Below are positions 60,045 to 64,000 of a DNA stretch of 64,000 nt, in pieces; position 1 is the first letter of the stretch, and every line of letters begins with the position of its first letter. Made by a program: the position numbers and the translations under genes. Under the pieces are notes generated by a model. The model was not told where the DNA came from, ran no database searches, and saw only the letters and a list, made by a program, of their open reading frames with translations. The DNA comes from Lichenicoccus sp964247695 (GTDB taxonomy: Bacteria; Pseudomonadota; Alphaproteobacteria; Acetobacterales; Acetobacteraceae): NCBI GenBank assembly GCA_964247695.1, contig CAXTVI010000020.1:22610-86609 (forward strand), in the 5' to 3' direction.

Positions 60045-61891
60045 GCGGTTCGGGGGTGGTGCTGTCGCTGCGGCGGCTCGGCGTCGAGCTGGCCGGGCGC
60101 GACGGGCCCCGGCTTGCTTCGAACGTGGCACCGGTGCTGGAGGATCTCGACCTCGAGGTGCGCGAAGGCGAGATGACCGCGCTGGTCGGCGAGAGCGGCT
60201 CCGGCAAGACCATTGCGGCACTCGCGGTGATGCGGCTGCTGCCGCCGGGTGCCCGCATCACCGGGCAGGCGCTGTTCGCCGGCGAGGATCTGGTAAAACT
60301 CAACGAACAGCAGATGCGCGCACGCCGCGGCAGCGTCGGCATGGTGTTCCAGAACCCGCTCTCGGCGCTGAACCCGTCGATGACCATCGGGCGGCAGGTC
60401 TCCGAGGGCCACCGGCTGCATAGCGGCGCCTCCGCGAATGCTGCCCGGCGGCACGCCATCGAGCTGCTCGGCGAGGTCGGCATTCCCGATCCGGCGCGAC
60501 GCCTCGACGAGTTCCCGCACCAGTTCTCCGGCGGCCAGCGCCAGCGGGTGATGATCGCGGCGGCCCTCGCCTGCAACCCGAAGCTGCTGATCGCCGACGA
60601 GCCGACCACCGGGCTTGATCCGCTGGTCGCGCGCCAGATCCTCGACCTGCTCGCCCGGCTGCAGCGCGACCACCGCATGGGCCTGCTGTTCATCACCCAC
60701 GACCTGTCGCTGGTGGAGCGGCACGCGCAGCGGCTGTGCGTGCTGTATGCCGGGCGCAGCGTCGAGTGGGGCGAGGCGCCAGCCTTCTTCGCGCATCCGC
60801 GGCATCCGTACAGCCATGCCCTGCTCGCCGCGGTGCCGCGCCTGGGACAGGCGACGCTGCAGGGGATCGCCGGCACCATGCCCGATCCCGGGCACCGTCC
60901 TGCAGGCTGCCGCTTCGCGCCACGCTGCCCGCGTCGCCAGGAGGTCTGCACGCAGGCCTATCCGCCACCGATGGGTGACGACCGCACCGAAGCCGCCTGC
61001 CTGTTCCCGATGTCGGACATCCCGGTGGCCACCGCTGTCGCTGCGACGTCGCCGGCAGCGCCGCCCCTGCCCGGGAGCGCCTTGCTGCAACTGCAGTCGG
61101 TGACCATCCGCTACGGCGCACGCGGCGGCCTGCTCGGCGGCCGCAAGACCGCCGTGGCGCCGTCGCTCGACGCCGTCAGCCTGGAACTGGCGCGCGGCGA
61201 GTGCCTGGGCATCGTCGGCGAGAGCGGCTCCGGGAAATCGACACTCGGACGTGCCATCCTGCACATGCTGCAGTACGAGGGCCGCATCCTGCTCGACAAC
61301 CGGGCGCTCGGCGACCTGTCGCGCGGCGACCGCAGGCGCGAGCGGCGGCGGGTGCAGGTGGTGTTCCAGGACCCTCGCGAGAGCCTGAACCCGCGCCTGC
61401 GCATCGGCGCGATCATCGCCGAGGCCCTCCGGCTCGGCGGCCAGCACGACCGCGACAGCCTGCGCCGGCAGACCGCCGTCCTGCTGGAGCGGGTCGGACT
61501 GAACGCGTCGCTGGCGCAGCGGCTGCCGAATGCGATCTCTGGCGGCCAGGCGCAGCGGGTCGCGGTGGCCCGGGCGCTGGCTGCGCGCCCGGACATCATC
61601 GTGCTGGACGAGCCGACCTCGGCGCTCGATGTCTCGACGCAGGCGATGCTGCTCAACCTGCTGCGCGACCTCAGCCGCGACGAGCATCTCGCCTACGTGA
61701 TGATCAGCCACGACATCGCCGCCATCGCCTGGCTCGCCGACCGCATCGCGGTGCTGCGTGCAGGGAAGATCGTCGAGCTGGCGCCGACCGAGCAACTTGT
61801 GAACCACCCCCGCGACCCCTACAGCGCCTCCCTGGTGGCGTCGGCGCCGCGTTTCGCAGCCACACAGGTCACGCTGGCGGGAGAGGCTTGA
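60041..61891 (+). CDS. Fused double ATPase of the peptide ABC transporter (DppD-DppF type)
   Basis: A 616-residue protein with two complete ATPase halves. Half 1: Walker A GESGSGKT (50-57), signature FSGGQRQRVMIAAAL, Walker B LLIADEPTTG, plus the OppD-specific C-terminal CRFAPRCPRRQEVC. Half 2: Walker A GESGSGKST, signature ISGGQAQRVAVARAL, Walker B IIVLDEPTSALDVS. Fusion of both ATPases is seen in YejF-type systems. The gene overlaps the DppC gene by 4 bp and ends the operon. Confidence 0.93.
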   Translation: MSGSGVVLSLRRLGVELAGRDGPRLASNVAPVLEDLDLEVREGEMTALVGESGSGKTIAALAVMRLLPPGARITGQALFAGEDLVKLNEQQMRARRGSVGMVFQNPLSALNPSMTIGRQVSEGHRLHSGASANAARRHAIELLGEVGIPDPARRLDEFPHQFSGGQRQRVMIAAALACNPKLLIADEPTTGLDPLVARQILDLLARLQRDHRMGLLFITHDLSLVERHAQRLCVLYAGRSVEWGEAPAFFAHPRHPYSHALLAAVPRLGQATLQGIAGTMPDPGHRPAGCRFAPRCPRRQEVCTQAYPPPMGDDRTEAACLFPMSDIPVATAVAATSPAAPPLPGSALLQLQSVTIRYGARGGLLGGRKTAVAPSLDAVSLELARGECLGIVGESGSGKSTLGRAILHMLQYEGRILLDNRALGDLSRGDRRRERRRVQVVFQDPRESLNPRLRIGAIIAEALRLGGQHDRDSLRRQTAVLLERVGLNASLAQRLPNAISGGQAQRVAVARALAARPDIIVLDEPTSALDVSTQAMLLNLLRDLSRDEHLAYVMISHDIAAIAWLADRIAVLRAGKIVELAPTEQLVNHPRDPYSASLVASAPRFAATQVTLAGEA

Positions 61892-61915
61892 ACCGTCGCA
61901 GGGTCTTCCGGTTCA
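61889..61915. terminator. Weak hairpin after ABC operon
   Basis: TGAACCG and CGGTTCA pair across a 13-nt loop, starting at the ATPase stop codon. There is no T-tract. It may weaken readthrough into the next small gene. Confidence 0.3.
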
Positions 61916-61940
61916 GGCTGAGATCAACCGGGAGAGCAAA

Positions 61941-62165
61941 ATGGCGAGCAGACCGAAGCAGGGCGACCCCGAGCCTGGAGACAAGGTGAAGTGGAACACC
62001 GCCCAGGGCGAGACGCACGGGACGGTCGAGAAGACCGTCACCGGCACGACCAAGGTGAAGGGTCACACGGCGAAGGCGACCAAGGAGGAACCGCAGGTCC
62101 TGGTGAAGAGCGCCAAGAGCGGCAAGGAGGCGGTGCACAAGCCAGGGGAGCTGAAGAAAGGCTGA
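61941..62165 (+). CDS. HVA1/TUDOR-type small protein (DUF2945)
   Basis: A 74-residue, very basic protein with one beta-barrel-like domain: PGDKVKWNTAQGETHGTV and VKGHTAKATKEEPQVLVKS with a C-terminal AVHKPGELKK are the HVA1/DUF2945 blocks. The family is widespread in soil bacteria and its role is not established. ATG 61941 follows GGGAGAGC. It is convergent with the MprF-like gene. Confidence 0.82.
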   Translation: MASRPKQGDPEPGDKVKWNTAQGETHGTVEKTVTGTTKVKGHTAKATKEEPQVLVKSAKSGKEAVHKPGELKKG

Positions 62166-62195
62166 AACGCCGGTCGAGGCGGGAGCGTCCTGTCC

Positions 62196-64000
62196 TCACT
62201 GGCCGGTCCGACGCGCGGGCTCCTTTGCGCCGCGCAGCCGCATCAGCAGCGCCGGACCGTTCTCGGCGCGGCTGCACAGGTAGCGCATGGTCTCGCCATC
62301 CTGGCGCAACGGCCAGGCGATCAGCCCGAGATTGGCGTACACCTCCAGCAGGTCCGGTCCGACATTCCAGAACGCGACGTCGCGCCCTTCCTGCGAGGCG
62401 AGGTCGCGCAGCCGCCAGATCGCCGAGACCTGGTCGGATGCGGCACCCACGGGATCGCCGAGCCCCAGCAGCAGCGGCGCCTGCCGGTCGATGCGCCTGA
62501 AGGCGATCAACGCGCGCGCGGTCTCGCTGCTGACCGCGCCATCGGGCGCCAGCGGCCCCGGCAGCCCGTCGGGGTAGCGCTCGCGCAGCTCGTCGGTCCA
62601 GGGGATGATCGCGATTCGTCCCGGCAGGATCAGCCGCCACAGGGTCAGCAGCATCAGCAGCACCGCGCAGCCCAGCGCCAGCCGGGTGCGGTTGGAGGCA
62701 TCGTCGCCGATCACCACCGCCCACCAGCTGTTGGCGTCGATCGCGCGCAGGTTCGGCTCGAGCCGGCCCAGGGTCAGCACGCAGCCGATGAGCAGCAGCA
62801 GCGGCAGCGCGGTGCCGGGTGCGAACGGCTCGCTCAGCACCCGGGCATGCCGGTAGTACGAGTTGCGGAAGGGTGCGAGCACCAGCGCCGTCAGCACCAG
62901 CGCGCCCGGCACCAGCGGCATGGTGCCGCGCAAAAAGGTCAGGCCGGCGCCCGCGCAGAGCAATGCAATGGTGGTTCCCCAGGCCAGGGTGACGCGGTTG
63001 GACAGCCCGATCGCCAGCGCCATCAACCCAGCCCCGATCAGCGACGGCACGTAGTCGCCCGCCATCGCGGTGACCCAGGCAAAGCCGGTCGGCTCGTCGA
63101 ACAGGCCGGTCGCCGGCGGGATGAAGGCGTCGAGGTCGGACGCCGGATCGAGCACGCCGAGGGCGAGCAGCATGGCGCCGCACAGCGAGACCGCCCCCAC
63201 CGCCACGATCACCGAGAAATCCGCCTCGCTCTGCCGCAGCGACGAGGCGGGGCGGACGGCAATCGCGGCGTTTGCCGCCGCCGGACGGCGCGCATCCACG
63301 ATCGCCCGACCGCGCAGCAGCATCTCGTGGCCCGCGAACAGGATGCCGGCGATGAACAGCGGCACGATGTAGTAGAAGATGCGGAACACGAAGACCATGC
63401 CGAGGATGCGCGGCGCCGGCAGCCAGTGCGACAGGCCGAGCAGCATCGCCCCGTCGAACACCCCGAGGCCGCCCGGCACGCTGGCCACAAGGCCTGCGGT
63501 ATAGGACGCGATGTAGATCGCGAGGAACGTGGCGTAGCCCAGCCCCTCGGCGGGCGGCAGCAGGGTGTAGGCGATGGCGGCGGTCGCGGCCACGTCCAGG
63601 GTCGCGACCGTGACCTGGCCGATCGCCATGCGCAGCCCGGGCAGCTCGACCCGCAGGCTCCGGTACTCGAGCACCCGCGGGTGGCGCGATAGCAGGATGT
63701 AGGCGAGCACCACGCCCCAGCCGGCGAGGCCGCCGGCGCGCAGCAGCACATGCGACACATGCGTGCCGAGGATCGGCAGCGACGCCGGCTCGATCAGCAT
63801 GACGCCGCCGATCAGCGCGCAGGCGCCGAGCACGAATGTGACCGAGCAGAAGGCGATGATCTGCGCGATCTCCGCCGGTGCGAGCCCCCAGTTGCCGTAC
63901 AGCCGGAAGCGCACCGCGGCTCCCGACAGCGCCGAGAAGCCGAGGTTGTGCGACAGCACGTAGGAGCAGAACGAGGCGAAGAAGGTGCGCCGGAACGCGA
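62196..64000 (-). CDS. MprF-like membrane protein, 5' end outside the window; aminoacyltransferase domain shortened
   Basis: Only the C-terminal part (about 600 residues, frame open to the right edge) is visible. The frame begins with RRTFFASFCSYVLSHNLGFS, typical of lysylphosphatidylglycerol synthase TM regions, then VASVPGGLGVFDGAMLLGLS and about ten further helices. After the last helix, ELRERYPDG, FRRIDRQAPLLLGLGDPVG and WRLRDLASQEGRDVAFWNVG look like the first part of the DUF2156 aminoacyltransferase domain. It stops about 50 residues later, where complete MprF proteins continue for another 200 or so, so catalysis is doubtful and a flippase-only role is possible. Confidence 0.72.
   Translation of the reverse strand, partial: AFRRTFFASFCSYVLSHNLGFSALSGAAVRFRLYGNWGLAPAEIAQIIAFCSVTFVLGACALIGGVMLIEPASLPILGTHVSHVLLRAGGLAGWGVVLAYILLSRHPRVLEYRSLRVELPGLRMAIGQVTVATLDVAATAAIAYTLLPPAEGLGYATFLAIYIASYTAGLVASVPGGLGVFDGAMLLGLSHWLPAPRILGMVFVFRIFYYIVPLFIAGILFAGHEMLLRGRAIVDARRPAAANAAIAVRPASSLRQSEADFSVIVAVGAVSLCGAMLLALGVLDPASDLDAFIPPATGLFDEPTGFAWVTAMAGDYVPSLIGAGLMALAIGLSNRVTLAWGTTIALLCAGAGLTFLRGTMPLVPGALVLTALVLAPFRNSYYRHARVLSEPFAPGTALPLLLLIGCVLTLGRLEPNLRAIDANSWWAVVIGDDASNRTRLALGCAVLLMLLTLWRLILPGRIAIIPWTDELRERYPDGLPGPLAPDGAVSSETARALIAFRRIDRQAPLLLGLGDPVGAASDQVSAIWRLRDLASQEGRDVAFWNVGPDLLEVYANLGLIAWPLRQDGETMRYLCSRAENGPALLMRLRGAKEPARRTGQ

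Noticed and set aside
1..64000. CRISPR arrays, tRNA, rRNA, IS elements, prophage or att sites
   Set aside because: No direct-repeat arrays, T-loop/anticodon arrangements, transposases or integrases were found on reading both strands.

Overview
The window is about 70% GC, densely packed, and full of 4-bp stop/start overlaps with ATG, GTG and TTG starts. Gene content (De Ley-Doudoroff sugar catabolism, a SUV3-type helicase / S4 protein / fdxA block, and an alternative complex III-caa3 respiratory operon) suggests an alphaproteobacterium, probably of the Acetobacteraceae. That placement is an inference from gene content. No rRNA, tRNA, CRISPR array, insertion sequence or phage gene was seen.

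Region 1 (1-9960) encodes a nearly complete De Ley-Doudoroff route for galactose: GntR regulator, 2-keto-3-deoxygalactonate kinase, KDPGal aldolase, galactose dehydrogenase and lactonase on the plus strand. A sugar-proton symporter and an IlvD/Edd sugar-acid dehydratase lie on the minus strand. Two divergent envelope-sugar genes (GT2 and GT87) separate the halves. Two matching palindromes, one at the kinase start and one upstream of the dehydratase, are candidate operators for the GntR protein.

Region 2 (9970-24640) holds a methyltransferase-like protein and a TetR/SDR pair with a repeated palindrome in front of both genes. A same-strand stress-type cluster follows (UPF0182 membrane protein, P3A proton ATPase, PPK2). 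Next is a surface polysaccharide locus (aminotransferase, FlaA1/WbpM-type dehydratase, WecA/WbpL-type initiating transferase), then a small exported protein and a MarR regulator.

Region 3 (24818-41020) contains an M17 aminopeptidase divergent from helicase-S4-fdxA, followed by the main respiratory operon. Here ActA, ActB, a fused ActC-ActD, ActE, ActF, an unidentified two-helix protein and caa3 oxidase subunits II, I, III and IV are almost all joined by short overlaps. Together they should form a quinol:cytochrome c:oxygen electron transfer unit that does not need bc1.

Region 4 (41005-64000) carries an esterase, PhzF, an S9 peptidase, a remnant of an oxalate decarboxylase gene and a Bax-inhibitor-1 protein. 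It also has a ybbP-ybbA / tesA divergent block and a thpR-cupredoxin-like-cobB-UDG run. A peptide-type ABC operon follows with three tandem paralogous binding proteins, two permeases and a fused double ATPase. The window ends with a small HVA/TUDOR-type protein and an MprF-like membrane protein that runs off the edge and whose C-terminal catalytic domain looks cut short.
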